Origin: Bin5 sp965261695 | GTDB taxonomy: Bacteria; Chloroflexota; Anaerolineae; Caldilineales; Caldilineaceae | Assembly (NCBI GenBank): GCA_965261695.1 | Contig: OZ253474.1 | Location: 1,612,001-1,676,000 of the forward strand | DNA: 64,000 bases | Direction: 5' to 3' | Shown: positions 1 through 8,145 of the stretch, piece after piece | How positions within the stretch are numbered: the stretch's first letter is position 1 | Layout: every line of letters begins with the position of its first letter | Notes under the pieces: generated by a model | What the model was told of the DNA's origin: nothing | The model's input: only the letters and a program-made list of their open reading frames with translations | Database searches by the model: none | Translations under genes and position numbers: made by a program

Positions 1-1223
1 ACCCCTACGCCGCCTTCCGCATTCGCGACTACCGCCTCTATGTGGTCGGCTGGCTGGTAGCGCTGATCGGAACCCGCGTCCAGAGCATCGCCATCGCCTG
101 GGAGATCTACCAGCGCACGGGCGAGGCGCTCTCGTTGGGGCTGGTGGGGCTGGCCCAGGCCCTGCCGGTGATGCTCCTGGCCCTGCCGGCGGGGCTGCTG
201 GCTGATCGTTACGAGCGGCGGCGGCTCTCGATTATCAGCCTGCTGGGGATGACCGTAACGTCGCTGGCGCTGGCCGTCTTCTCCATCGCGGAAGGGCCGG
301 TGGGCTGGATGTACGCGCTGCTCTCTCTGGACGCCACCGCCATGACGTTGGGCCGCCCGGCGCGCGTGGCGCTGCTGCCGCAACTGGTGCCGGCGGAGAC
401 CTTCCCCAACGCGGTCACCTGGAACACGAGTCTCATGCACCTGGCATCGGTGGGCGGGCCGGCGCTCGGCGGCTTCGTCATTGTGGTCAGTTTGCCTGGC
501 GCTTATGTCATCGCGGCGGCGAGTTCGCTGTGGCTGGCCTTTGTGCTGAGCCGCATTCGGTTCCGCCCGGTGGATGAGCTGCCCGAACCGGCCAACTGGC
601 AGACATTCGTGGCCGGGATCCGGTTCGTGTGGGACAAGCGCATTCTGCTCACGCTGATGTCGCTGGACCTGTTCGCGGTGCTGCTGGGCGGGGCGGTCTT
701 TCTGCTGCCGATCTTCGCCAAAGAAATCTTGCACGTGGGCGAGACCGGCTTCGGCTATCTGCGCGCCGCGCCGGCCGTAGGCGCGTTCTGCATGGCGTTC
801 GCCATGATCTATCTGCCGCCGATGCGACAGGCCGGACGCACACTGCTGCTGGCGGTGGCCGGTTTCGGCGTGGCGACGATCTTCTTCGGCTTCTCGCAGG
901 ACTTCACCCTCTCGTGGGTCATGCTCTTTCTGACGGGCGCGCTGGACAACATCAGCATGGTGGTGCGCCAGACGCTGACGCAGCTGATGACGCCGGACCG
1001 GATGCGGGGGCGGGTTTCGGCGGTGAGCAGCATCTTCATCGGCGCGTCGAATGAGTTGGGCGGCTTCGAGTCGGGGCTGGTGGCGCATTGGTTCGGGCCC
1101 CTCATTTCGGTGGTCAGCGGCGGGATCGGCACGCTCCTGGTCGTGGCCGGCACGGCGGCGTTGTCACCGCAGCTATTGCGGCTGGGCGCGCTGCACGAGG
1201 CGCGCGCCGAGGATGAAGCGTGA
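1..1223 (+). CDS. MFS exporter, 5'-truncated by window edge
   Basis: The reading frame is open from base 3, so the true start lies before the window. About 406 residues are visible and end at a TGA. The protein is a run of hydrophobic helices with the major-facilitator loop GLLADRYERRR near residue 65 and a second-half region typical of the EntS/DHA3-type drug or siderophore exporters (TM1 preceded by the family-typical FRIRDYRLYVVG). It would act in the cytoplasmic membrane as a proton-coupled exporter; substrate cannot be told. No downstream partner is within 450 bases, so it is probably the last gene of its unit. Confidence 0.85.
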   Translation, partial: PYAAFRIRDYRLYVVGWLVALIGTRVQSIAIAWEIYQRTGEALSLGLVGLAQALPVMLLALPAGLLADRYERRRLSIISLLGMTVTSLALAVFSIAEGPVGWMYALLSLDATAMTLGRPARVALLPQLVPAETFPNAVTWNTSLMHLASVGGPALGGFVIVVSLPGAYVIAAASSLWLAFVLSRIRFRPVDELPEPANWQTFVAGIRFVWDKRILLTLMSLDLFAVLLGGAVFLLPIFAKEILHVGETGFGYLRAAPAVGAFCMAFAMIYLPPMRQAGRTLLLAVAGFGVATIFFGFSQDFTLSWVMLFLTGALDNISMVVRQTLTQLMTPDRMRGRVSAVSSIFIGASNELGGFESGLVAHWFGPLISVVSGGIGTLLVVAGTAALSPQLLRLGALHEARAEDEA

Positions 1224-1342
1224 ACGACGGCCGTTTTTCTCCATAAGATGGAAGGAAAGCAGGACAACACAACCAAGAGATTCTACATCTCATGTCCCGA
1301 TTGTGGACACATCAACGAAGACCGGTACCGTCCATCGACTAG

Positions 1343-1521
1343 GGTTCGTTGACAATTGTCTGAACTGTGATTCATGTGATTATGTGATTGGGATGATTAA
1401 CGGCCCCGGCGCAGATCTCGGTTTTCGTTCACGAAAATCAGGCGAAACACAGTCCGGTTCTGCCCGCAGGCAACCTGAAGATGTCACCTTTTTGACCAAT
1501 TAGTCAAAGGTCAACGGAACC
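1343..1521 (+). repeat. Dispersed hairpin element, copy 1 (type A)
   Basis: First of five same-orientation copies (others near 9521, 23148, 26985, 46073). The left end GGTTCGTTGAC (1343-1353) is mirrored by GTCAACGGAACC (1510-1521). Inside, ACTGTGATT at 1364-1372 faces AAACACAGT at 1445-1453, able to form a hairpin. The middle carries degenerate GTGATT hexamers and the shared core around TTCACGAGAA. No coding frame is kept between copies. It fills most of the 1224-1691 gap. Confidence 0.8.
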
Positions 1522-1621
1522 TAATCTGTCGCTGGACGAATTTGACGATGAATAGCTCGAACGAGCGACGGCGACCACCTGCCAACTGTGCGGGGTCAAG
1601 TTAGGTTATTGACAACGCATA

Positions 1622-1627
1622 TATAAT
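1622..1627 (+). promoter_or_regulatory. Probable -10 box for the DUF262 gene
   Basis: A perfect TATAAT lies 64 bases before the TTG start at 1692. No good -35 hexamer is found at 16-18 bases; a TTGACA at 1609 is only 7 bases away and cannot pair with it. The AT-rich surroundings contrast with the GC-rich flanks and fit an acquired promoter region. Confidence 0.35.
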
Positions 1628-1691
1628 GGAATTGCATAAAAACTTCCACTAACAAATCTTTCCATACTCTACAACTTGATGGAGACGACTC

Positions 1692-3638
1692 TTGAAGATC
1701 AGCACAATTCTCGACCACATAGACGCCGGCTCAATGGCCCTTCCCGAATTCCAACGAGGCTATGTCTGGAACCGGAATCAGGTACGCGATCTTATGAATT
1801 CATTATACCGTAAGTACCCGGTGGGAAGCCTGTTAGTATGGGAGACCAAAACCGAGAGCGCCACAAGGCGGGGAGAGGCGCCCCTTCCCGCAGGAACAGT
1901 GAAGTTGATCTTGGACGGGCAGCAGCGAATGACTACCCTATACGGAATCATTCGCGGCAAGTCCCCAGCCTTTTTTGATGGAAGACAAGAGACATTCACT
2001 GGACTTTACTTCAACCTTGATAGTGAAACCTTCGAGTTCTATGGTCCAGTAAGGATGAGGGACAATCCTCTCTGGCTAAGTGTCACTGACCTGATGCAGC
2101 AAGGAATCGCTCCATATATAGATAGACTTAACCAAGACCCTGCACTATCGCCGAAAATCGTGGATTACATTCATCGAATGAATGCAATCGACAACATCAA
2201 GGAATTTGATTTGCACGTCGAAGAGGTTACTGGAACGGACAAAGACATTGACGTGGTAGTGGACATATTCAACAAAGTCAATAGCGGAGGAACTCGTCTT
2301 TCTAAAGGTGATCTTGCGCTAGCGAAGGTATCCGCTAGGTGGTCAGAGGCTCGTTCGGAGATGCAAAAAAGGCTAACTAAGTGGCGGGAAGCCGCGTTCA
2401 ATTTCAACCTAGACTGGTTGCTTCGCTGTATAAACACAATCGTCACGGGAGAAGCACGATTTGATGCCCTTGAAGGGATATCGGCTGACGAATTCAGGCA
2501 TGGACTTTTAAAGGCAGAGAAATCCATTGACTATCTGCTCAATCTGGTATCTTCACGACTTGGACTTGACCACGATCGAGTTCTTGGAAGCAAGTACGCA
2601 TTCCCGCTGATGGTCAGATATTTGGATCAGCGCGGGGGTAAAATTGCAAATTTTCGAGAGCGAGATCGGCTTCTCTTCTGGTACATTCACACTCTGTTAT
2701 GGGGACGTTACTCCAGTCAGACTGAAACAGTATTGAATCAGGATCTGGAAGCTATCGAAGACTCTGACAATGATCTTGACCGATTGATTGAGTTGCTCCG
2801 TAGAAGCCGAGGAAACCTTAGTCTTGTTCCCTCCGACTTTATAGGGTGGAGCGTAAGCGCGCGCTTCTATCCCATGCTCTATATGCTCGCACGAGTCCAA
2901 CACGCCCGAGACTGGGAGTCAGGAGTCGAGTTGTCTAACAATCTACTTGGACGAGGAACCAATCTCCATCTTCACCACATTTTCCCGAAATCGCTACTGT
3001 ATGACTGTGGTTATGCGAAGTCGCAAGTAAATCAGATCGCGAACTTTACGTTCCTGACTCAGGATAGCAACTTGCGAATATCAAATCAGTGCCCGGTGGT
3101 CTACCTAAAAAGATACGCCAGAGAAAACCCCGGCGTGCTGGAATCCCACTGGATCCCAATGGACCCTGAGCTTTGGAAGCTTGAAAACTATCTTACTTTC
3201 CTTGAAGAGCGCAGAAACCTTCTGGCTGCAACGGCCAATGGATTCCTCAACTCTTTGGATTCAGGTACTCTCTCTGAGTTGCATCTGGATCATGGAACCA
3301 TCGAACGGACAAGCCCACTTGGTGGTATTATTACGTCAGAAGAAGAGCAGGTTTTGCTCGACATCAACCTATGGGTTGTCGAACAAGGACTACCAGAAGG
3401 CGAATTCAGCTATGAACTGGTGGATGAAAGTACTGGGGAATTGCAGCTTGTACTTGATCTGGCTTGGCCAGAGGGTATACAACAAGGATACAGCCAGCCA
3501 GTTGTCTTGCTTATCGACGAAGAAACGGAAATTGGAAAAAAGGTCAATCAGGCTGGCTACATGTTCTTCACGTCTCCCGAAGATTTCAAATCCTATATTC
3601 AGGACGAGATATTAGCGATGACTCAGATGACAGCATGA
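1692..3638 (+). CDS. DUF262/HNH endonuclease-like protein
   Basis: 648 residues. The N-terminal DUF262 (ParB/Srx-like fold) starts at once: PEFQRGYVW near residue 18 and the hallmark DGQQRM at 75-80. The C-terminal half has an HNH/DUF1524-type motif, LHLHHIFPKSLL, with His428-His429, followed by an NxxxLT stretch typical of GmrSD-type type IV restriction enzymes and related nucleases. In those, DUF262 binds or hydrolyses NTP and the HNH domain cuts modified phage DNA. Start: TTG chosen because GGAGA at 1681-1685 precedes it at good spacing and the DUF262 core follows directly. GC is visibly lower than in flanking genes, suggesting transfer. The next gene downstream is a PD-(D/E)XK-like protein on the same strand, 140 bases away. 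Confidence 0.85.
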   Translation: MKISTILDHIDAGSMALPEFQRGYVWNRNQVRDLMNSLYRKYPVGSLLVWETKTESATRRGEAPLPAGTVKLILDGQQRMTTLYGIIRGKSPAFFDGRQETFTGLYFNLDSETFEFYGPVRMRDNPLWLSVTDLMQQGIAPYIDRLNQDPALSPKIVDYIHRMNAIDNIKEFDLHVEEVTGTDKDIDVVVDIFNKVNSGGTRLSKGDLALAKVSARWSEARSEMQKRLTKWREAAFNFNLDWLLRCINTIVTGEARFDALEGISADEFRHGLLKAEKSIDYLLNLVSSRLGLDHDRVLGSKYAFPLMVRYLDQRGGKIANFRERDRLLFWYIHTLLWGRYSSQTETVLNQDLEAIEDSDNDLDRLIELLRRSRGNLSLVPSDFIGWSVSARFYPMLYMLARVQHARDWESGVELSNNLLGRGTNLHLHHIFPKSLLYDCGYAKSQVNQIANFTFLTQDSNLRISNQCPVVYLKRYARENPGVLESHWIPMDPELWKLENYLTFLEERRNLLAATANGFLNSLDSGTLSELHLDHGTIERTSPLGGIITSEEEQVLLDINLWVVEQGLPEGEFSYELVDESTGELQLVLDLAWPEGIQQGYSQPVVLLIDEETEIGKKVNQAGYMFFTSPEDFKSYIQDEILAMTQMTA

Positions 3639-3778
3639 GTAGTGATCGAGATCAACATCACTAGAAATCATTGTTCCGACATTAGCCCTATGCGATAGCG
3701 ATAGGATTGAGGCAGAATCGCTTTAGTTCCGCCAAATCATATTCCGAATGATTCTACTAATTGCTGGGGAGGGTAGGC

Positions 3779-4930
3779 ATGTCCCAGGAAAAACTGGCTT
3801 TGACAGTAGAGCAAGTTAGCTACTCCTGGACAAATGACGAAAAGACAAAATTCGTCTTGCATCATGATGGAACGGGAATTGTCCAGGGATCTGTGGATCC
3901 AAGTCGAAAGAGCTTTTCGATAGAAATTGACGGTAAAGGGATATCGACATATAGCCGTATGAAAGACGCAAAGGAGGAGGCTGCTTTGCTGTGGGCAAAA
4001 GGACATCGAGTCCCATTGTCCGGTAGCAAGTCCGTGATAATGTCGTCGTCAACCTCATTGAAAAGCGATCAAGCCCAATATGATACATCTCTTGCAAGAG
4101 AGCAAGAAGTCATAGAGCAGGGCTTGTTCACGGCGGAAGCGTTTCCATACCTTCACAAGGAAGGGGAGTGTACCCCGCCTCGCAAGAGGTTAAAAAATCT
4201 CGCACAAGACATTGCAAAGGTAAAGGCGGTTGTACTTTGTGCAGAATACATTAGGCTACAAAAGTGTGCGCCACGTCGCACGAACTATTTTGTTAGACAT
4301 ACCGGAGTTCCTACAGGCAAGAAAAATTGTAAACGTTACGAGGAGCACTTAGCAATGGCGCTCTGGAACCTCAAGAATTCATGGCCGCGACCCGACTGCA
4401 GCCAGTTTTGCCTCCTCGACTATCAGTTTCCTCTTAAGGCTCCTCAATCCAACCAGGACCCAGGCGAGATTGACCTTCTCGGCATAACTAGAGATGGTCG
4501 CCTTATGATCATCGAAATGAAGGTAATGCAAAGAAACGGAAGCCGTGGCGAGACTCCCTTGGCGGCCATGATTCAGGGTCTACGCTATGCGGCGTATGTG
4601 CAAGCGAACCAAGATGCAATTGCCAGAGAGGCGGAGATTTATTTCAATGTGATGGTTGCCGCAGAACAGCCTCCCATCGTGCTGATACTAGCACCAGAGG
4701 ATTGGTGGTGCGGTTGGACGGAACTAAGCTCCAAGACACGGTCCAAGGCCGGACCTTGGGAGCCGACCTTTGTGAAGCTCGCCAGTGAAATTGAAGAGCA
4801 AGTCGGCCTAAACATTGAATGCGCGACACTTAAAGTCGAACGGAAGCAGCTTACTTTCGGTGGAGATGGTCGGTCCCCGCTATTGGAGCGCATGCCCGAA
4901 CTCAAATATCTCCGGCTTGGCTCTCACTGA
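3779..4930 (+). CDS. PD-(D/E)XK nuclease-like protein, unknown family
   Basis: 383 residues from ATG 3779, which has GGGGAGGG just upstream; an in-frame TTG at 3761 is less likely. I do not recognise the full-length family. Residues about 235-260 read GEIDLLGITRDGRLMIIEMK, the D...ExK arrangement of PD-(D/E)XK nucleases or Holliday-junction-like folds, followed by a helix with Q and Y as in the fold's rear part. The N-terminal ~90 residues look like a separate small domain (WTNDEKTKFVLHHDGTG...). Low GC matches the preceding DUF262/HNH gene and the two probably form one acquired module. A catalytic role is inference from the short motif. Confidence 0.65.
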   Translation: MSQEKLALTVEQVSYSWTNDEKTKFVLHHDGTGIVQGSVDPSRKSFSIEIDGKGISTYSRMKDAKEEAALLWAKGHRVPLSGSKSVIMSSSTSLKSDQAQYDTSLAREQEVIEQGLFTAEAFPYLHKEGECTPPRKRLKNLAQDIAKVKAVVLCAEYIRLQKCAPRRTNYFVRHTGVPTGKKNCKRYEEHLAMALWNLKNSWPRPDCSQFCLLDYQFPLKAPQSNQDPGEIDLLGITRDGRLMIIEMKVMQRNGSRGETPLAAMIQGLRYAAYVQANQDAIAREAEIYFNVMVAAEQPPIVLILAPEDWWCGWTELSSKTRSKAGPWEPTFVKLASEIEEQVGLNIECATLKVERKQLTFGGDGRSPLLERMPELKYLRLGSH

Positions 4931-4956
4931 AGCCCGTGCATGTGTTGTTCTGGGGC

Positions 4957-5268
4957 CCTCACGTGTACAACACCACCTGCTCCCCCACCGCCTTCCACTC
5001 GGTAGGTACGCACGCGCAGCTGGCGATCATGCAGCACCTCGCCGGTCTTGATGTCGAACACCCGCTGGTGTCAGGGACACTTGACGATCTCGCCCTCGCG
5101 CGTGTAGGTCATGCCGTCGGACAGCACGAGCGGGCGCACGGGGCCGCGGCAGAGCGGTCCCGTCCGGTGCGGGCAGATGTCGCGCAGCGCATAGTAGTCG
5201 CTGCCACAGCAGGCAAGGTCGGACACAACTATCCACTGTTCACTCCCCGTTGGGTATAGCACAGACAC
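4957..5268 (-). pseudogene. Rieske ferredoxin-like pseudogene
   Basis: The minus strand reads as a diverged copy of the intact Rieske gene at 18883-19233: CPHRTGPLCRG is kept, as is MTYTREGEIVKCP. The second ligand motif CPWH is broken because the Trp codon is TGA (on the minus strand just left of 5071). Past that stop the frame still reads HQRVFDIKTGE and LRVRTYRVE, parallel to the intact protein, then degenerates into a Gly-rich end. The N terminus is also poorly matched. The copy stands alone without the amidohydrolase found beside the intact gene. Confidence 0.8.
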
Positions 5269-5296
5269 TGTATTCCCCGCAATTCACATGATCCTC

Positions 5297-5334
5297 TTGA
5301 CAGGACGCCGAGTACCGTGTACTATGTAGTACAC
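5297..5334 (+). promoter_or_regulatory. Promoter with overlapping palindromic operator
   Basis: TTGACA (5297-5302), a 17-base spacer, and TACTAT (5320-5325) make a near-consensus sigma-70 promoter. The -10 box lies inside GTGTACTATGTAGTACAC (5317-5334), a perfect inverted repeat of 8-base arms around TG. The palindrome ends one base before the ATG of the XRE gene. A start site about 7 bases past the -10 would give a leaderless or nearly leaderless transcript. Autorepression by the XRE protein is the simplest inference. Confidence 0.75.
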
Positions 5335-5685
5335 ATGACATTTGGTAAGTTCATCCGTACATCCCGCGAAAAAAAGTTCAGACAGGACCGCTCCTTCTCG
5401 GTACGCCAACTGGCGCAGCGCATCGGCGTCGAACCGTCGTACTTGAGCAAAGTCGAGCGAGACCAGGTCGCGCCCCCCTCGGAAGCCTCCATCACCCGCC
5501 TGGCCCAGGAACTGGGCGAGGACCCTGACCTGTTGCTCGCCATGGCGGGCAAGGTCTCCAGCGACCTTCAACAGATCATCCTGCACCGGCCGCAGCTGTT
5601 CGCAGAGCTGCTCCGGCAGTTGAAAGACGCGCCCGATCACGCGATTCAGAACGTCGCCCGCGAGATTCGAGACGGTGATTGGTAA
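5335..5685 (+). CDS. XRE-family transcriptional regulator
   Basis: 116 residues from ATG 5335; an in-frame GTG at 5317 lies inside the promoter palindrome and is rejected. Residues about 5-70 form a Cro/C1-type helix-turn-helix: SVRQLAQRIGVEPSYLSKVE is the HTH core with the usual Q and S positions, then a fourth and fifth helix. The C-terminal ~45 residues (LQQIILHRPQLFAELLRQL) are a helical tail often seen in small XRE regulators that control a partner gene. The next gene starts 43 bases after the stop and is probably co-transcribed. The palindrome over its own -10 box points to negative autoregulation. Confidence 0.85.
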   Translation: MTFGKFIRTSREKKFRQDRSFSVRQLAQRIGVEPSYLSKVERDQVAPPSEASITRLAQELGEDPDLLLAMAGKVSSDLQQIILHRPQLFAELLRQLKDAPDHAIQNVAREIRDGDW

Positions 5686-5728
5686 GGGCCAGATGTCACT
5701 TACACAAAGGACCCAGGAGAATTTAACC

Positions 5729-6706
5729 ATGATTGAACTGAAAAGAGACCAGCTGATTTTCCGATTCCCGGAGGTACATAAGGATGCCAGGTGCAGCATC
5801 TCTTTCCAGCGCACGTTGCGCATACCGGACGACAACCGGGCTCACTTCTTGCCGCCCGGCCTCGGAAATTCTCCCCTCAATCTTGTCGACGACTATGCGG
5901 ACAGTGCCCCGCCGACCTGGAGCGCACACGGAGGCGTTTTCCTGCCGATGTACCAGGCCGAAGCGATGTGGCTCGACTTCGACGGCTCCTATCCAATGGC
6001 GGTGAAGGTGGCCGCCGGCAAGATCAACGCGGTGACGGGAGAGGGGTGGGAGAACGAACTCTCCAGCACTCCCCAGGACTATCTGGTCATTCCCGACCAG
6101 CCGTGGCTGGATGGCTTTTGTGTTATGAAGGGAATGATCCGGCAGTTCGTCGCGATGCCCCTCGGCGAAGGCTACACGGCCGAGGAACAGTTGACGGGAG
6201 AGGCAGAGCACGGTGGGCTTCAGATTGTCGTCTATCCACTGAAGGCTTCGCAATACGAAGCGGAAGAAGAGGTAGATGAGTTAGTCGCCTATGCACCGCA
6301 ACGCGTCTCCTCGGCGCCCCCTGAAGAAATGGGCTTGGCTCCGGGGGGTCTCATGCGCCAGGAGATCTACGAGGACGACTACGGCTTCGACGCGTGGGAT
6401 ACGTCGGTGCGCTCACGCTGCTTCGTGCATATCGTCAACAGCGTACAGTTCTTCAATGTGACCGGCGCGCAGCCGCCCAGCCAGCCACCCACGGCCAGGG
6501 AGTATACAATGGCGGGGTTGCCGTGGTTCGACTACTACGGCGGAGACCTGGAAGCGCTCGACGGCGCGCAGAAATTGGCGGGGCTGGACAGCGTTGCCGC
6601 CAAGAAGCTGAAGAAGGGCGAGGGCGTCCTGGCGGACAACGACCCCGTACAACCGAAGGTCGTCAAGAAGCTGGGCAAAGGGAAGGTGAGAGAGGGCGAA
6701 TTCTAG
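5729..6706 (+). CDS. Conserved protein of unknown function downstream of XRE
   Basis: 325 residues from ATG 5729, which has AGGAG at 5715-5719; an upstream in-frame start at 5675 would overlap the regulator gene and lacks a ribosome site. I do not assign a domain. The sequence is soluble, rich in aromatic and acidic residues, without signal peptide or membrane segments. A middle portion (GGLQIVVYPLKASQYE) and the later segment RCFVHIVNSVQFFNVTG look like beta strands; the C terminus is a Lys-rich tail (KKLKKGEGVL...KKLGKGKVREGEF). Position directly after an autoregulated XRE gene suggests the regulator controls it. The rear half includes a Pro-rich linker (GAQPPSQPPT). Confidence 0.7.
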   Translation: MIELKRDQLIFRFPEVHKDARCSISFQRTLRIPDDNRAHFLPPGLGNSPLNLVDDYADSAPPTWSAHGGVFLPMYQAEAMWLDFDGSYPMAVKVAAGKINAVTGEGWENELSSTPQDYLVIPDQPWLDGFCVMKGMIRQFVAMPLGEGYTAEEQLTGEAEHGGLQIVVYPLKASQYEAEEEVDELVAYAPQRVSSAPPEEMGLAPGGLMRQEIYEDDYGFDAWDTSVRSRCFVHIVNSVQFFNVTGAQPPSQPPTAREYTMAGLPWFDYYGGDLEALDGAQKLAGLDSVAAKKLKKGEGVLADNDPVQPKVVKKLGKGKVREGEF

Positions 6707-6892
6707 CGGATGTGAAGATACAAGCTGGAAGTGCGTCTGACGGTTTGACGTATTTCCAGCAACTGAATTCTCCTTCCCTACACACCTGAAACAGCCTGTC
6801 CATTGCGTCAAGCGCGGCAACACTCTCTACCAGTGGCCGCAGCCACTGGCACCTGTTGTCCAATCTGGCCCGCCACTTGAGGCGGGCGGTGC
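6707..6892. other. Gap with two small hairpins
   Basis: No gene is seen. CCAGTGG (6830-6836) pairs with CCACTGG (6843-6849), and CCCGCC at 6870-6875 faces GGCGGG at 6881-6886. They lie between the preceding gene and the RHS remnant; neither is followed by a T-run, so they are not obvious terminators. Confidence 0.4.
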
Positions 6893-7519
6893 GGCGACCA
6901 CCTCGGCAGCACCTCGCTCACCACTCGCGGCAGCGCCAAGACAGCTAGCCGCGCCTACTACGCCTACGGCGCCGAACGCAGCGCTTCCGGCGACCTCCGG
7001 ACCGACCACACATTTATGGGACAACAGCGCGCCGCCACCGGCCTGATGTACTACAACGCCCGCTACTACGACCCCGCACTCGGCACCTTCATCTCGCCTG
7101 ACTCAATGGTTCCCAACCCGGCGAGTGTCATTGACCACAACCGCTTCCTTTACGCACGCGGCAATCCACTTAAGTATTCGGATCCCAGCGGGTAGATTCC
7201 TGACAAGCCGGCCGACCCGACCGTCAAGGGCAGTCCTTGGGAGGCAGAATTCTACTGGAACAATCGCTGGTATCTGGCGCACTGTTACGGATGGGATGGA
7301 AATCATTGGAGCAGACCGGTTCAGGCACAGTTCCTCGACAAAGAAATTCTCACTGACTTATTGACGGAAGCTGGTATAGAGATTGACAGCGATTGGACAA
7401 ATCTAATGTGCGTTCAGATCGGGAACCCGCTTTTTTGGATTGCGTATTGCGTATTGCGGAAGGGAAGGCGAGACGGTCACGATTCAGTTGCTTTACTATC
7501 CGGCAAAGTCCCGGTTTGA
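6881..7519 (+). pseudogene. RHS-repeat core remnant with interrupted C-terminal tip
   Basis: The frame opens after a TGA at 6878 and reads GDHLGSTSLTTRGSA from 6893, then YYAYGAERS, FMGQQRAATGLMYYNARYYD, LGTFISPDSM and NPLKYSDPSG: the full conserved RHS core that precedes the variable toxin tip in polymorphic toxins. A TAG at 7193-7195 falls exactly at the core/tip junction. The frame reopens and reads about 107 further residues (IPDKPADPTVKGSPWEAEFYW...) to a TGA at 7517-7519; this may be the old tip, but the last part is repeat-derived (block A). The whole upstream filament-shell region is missing, so this is a stranded 3' end of a much longer gene. Confidence 0.8.
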
Positions 7520-7534
7520 AACGGGATTCATATT
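7405..7534 (+). repeat. Block A interspersed repeat, copy 1
   Basis: About 130 bases beginning near TGTGCGTTCAG and ending near ACGGGATTCATATT. Copies 2 and 3 are at 9696-9830 and 22588-22723. All carry GGGAACCCGC, a GATTGCGTA run, GAGAYGGYCACGATTCA and a final ACGGGATTCAYATT. In copies 1 and 3 the block leads straight into a phased 10-bp array. Confidence 0.75.
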
Positions 7535-8045
7535 GGAAGCATTTTTGCGGCGGTTGAAGGGGTTGACGGGCAAGAGAGATGCACGAGAGTTCTACGGGAG
7601 ATTACGAGAGATTGTGTGAGATTGGGCAAGAAATTTTGGGCGCAACACGGCTGACGCGGTGGCGGCGCACGGGCCGCGCTGGAAGCCCTTTTGCGGCGGT
7701 TGAAGGGGTTGACAGGCAGGAGCGCACGTACGAGAGATGTACGAGAGATACACGGGAGTTTACGAGAGATCGGGCAAGAAATTTTGGGCGCAACACGGCA
7801 GACGGGGTGGCGGGCGGAGGCCGCCCGCGTCGCGGCGCGGGCCGGGCACAGGCCGCGCTGGAGGCCCTTCTGCGGCGGTTGAAGGGGTTGCACAGGTATG
7901 AGCGCTGTTACGAGAGATAGACGAGAGTTCACGAGAGTTCACGAGAGATTGGGCAAAAAAGTTTTTGGCGCATCACGGCAGACGGGCGGTTGCGGGCAAC
8001 TGGCAGCAGGGCCGGCTGCGGCAGTGGCGGCGGGCGTAGATTGGG
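7535..8045 (+). repeat. Phased 10-bp degenerate array in three larger units
   Basis: Three successive units start at about 7541, 7684 and 7860, each with the lead TTTGCGGCGGTTGAAGGGG (third unit with C for the third T), then a run of roughly 10-base words of the form TTACGAGAGA, then an A/T tract (GGCAAGAAATTTTGGGCGC or variant), then a GC-rich spacer. Unit length is about 140-180 bases. Small open frames here (for example 7579-7920) only follow the repeat and show no domain. No gene is seen between 7520 and 8145. Confidence 0.8.
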
Positions 8046-8145
8046 GCCTGACCGTCAATGAACATAACCGGGCGAAAGGGGTCTTGGCCCGACGTATGCG
8101 CGGCGACGACGAGTTGGCCGCGCGCGAGTCGTATAAAATCATATG

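Noticed and set aside
1609..1627. TTGACA with TATAAT as a promoter pair
   Set aside because: The spacer is only 7 bases; the two hexamers cannot act together.
7535..8045. CRISPR-like array
   Set aside because: Words are about 10 bases, degenerate and without unique spacers of constant length; no cas gene is near.
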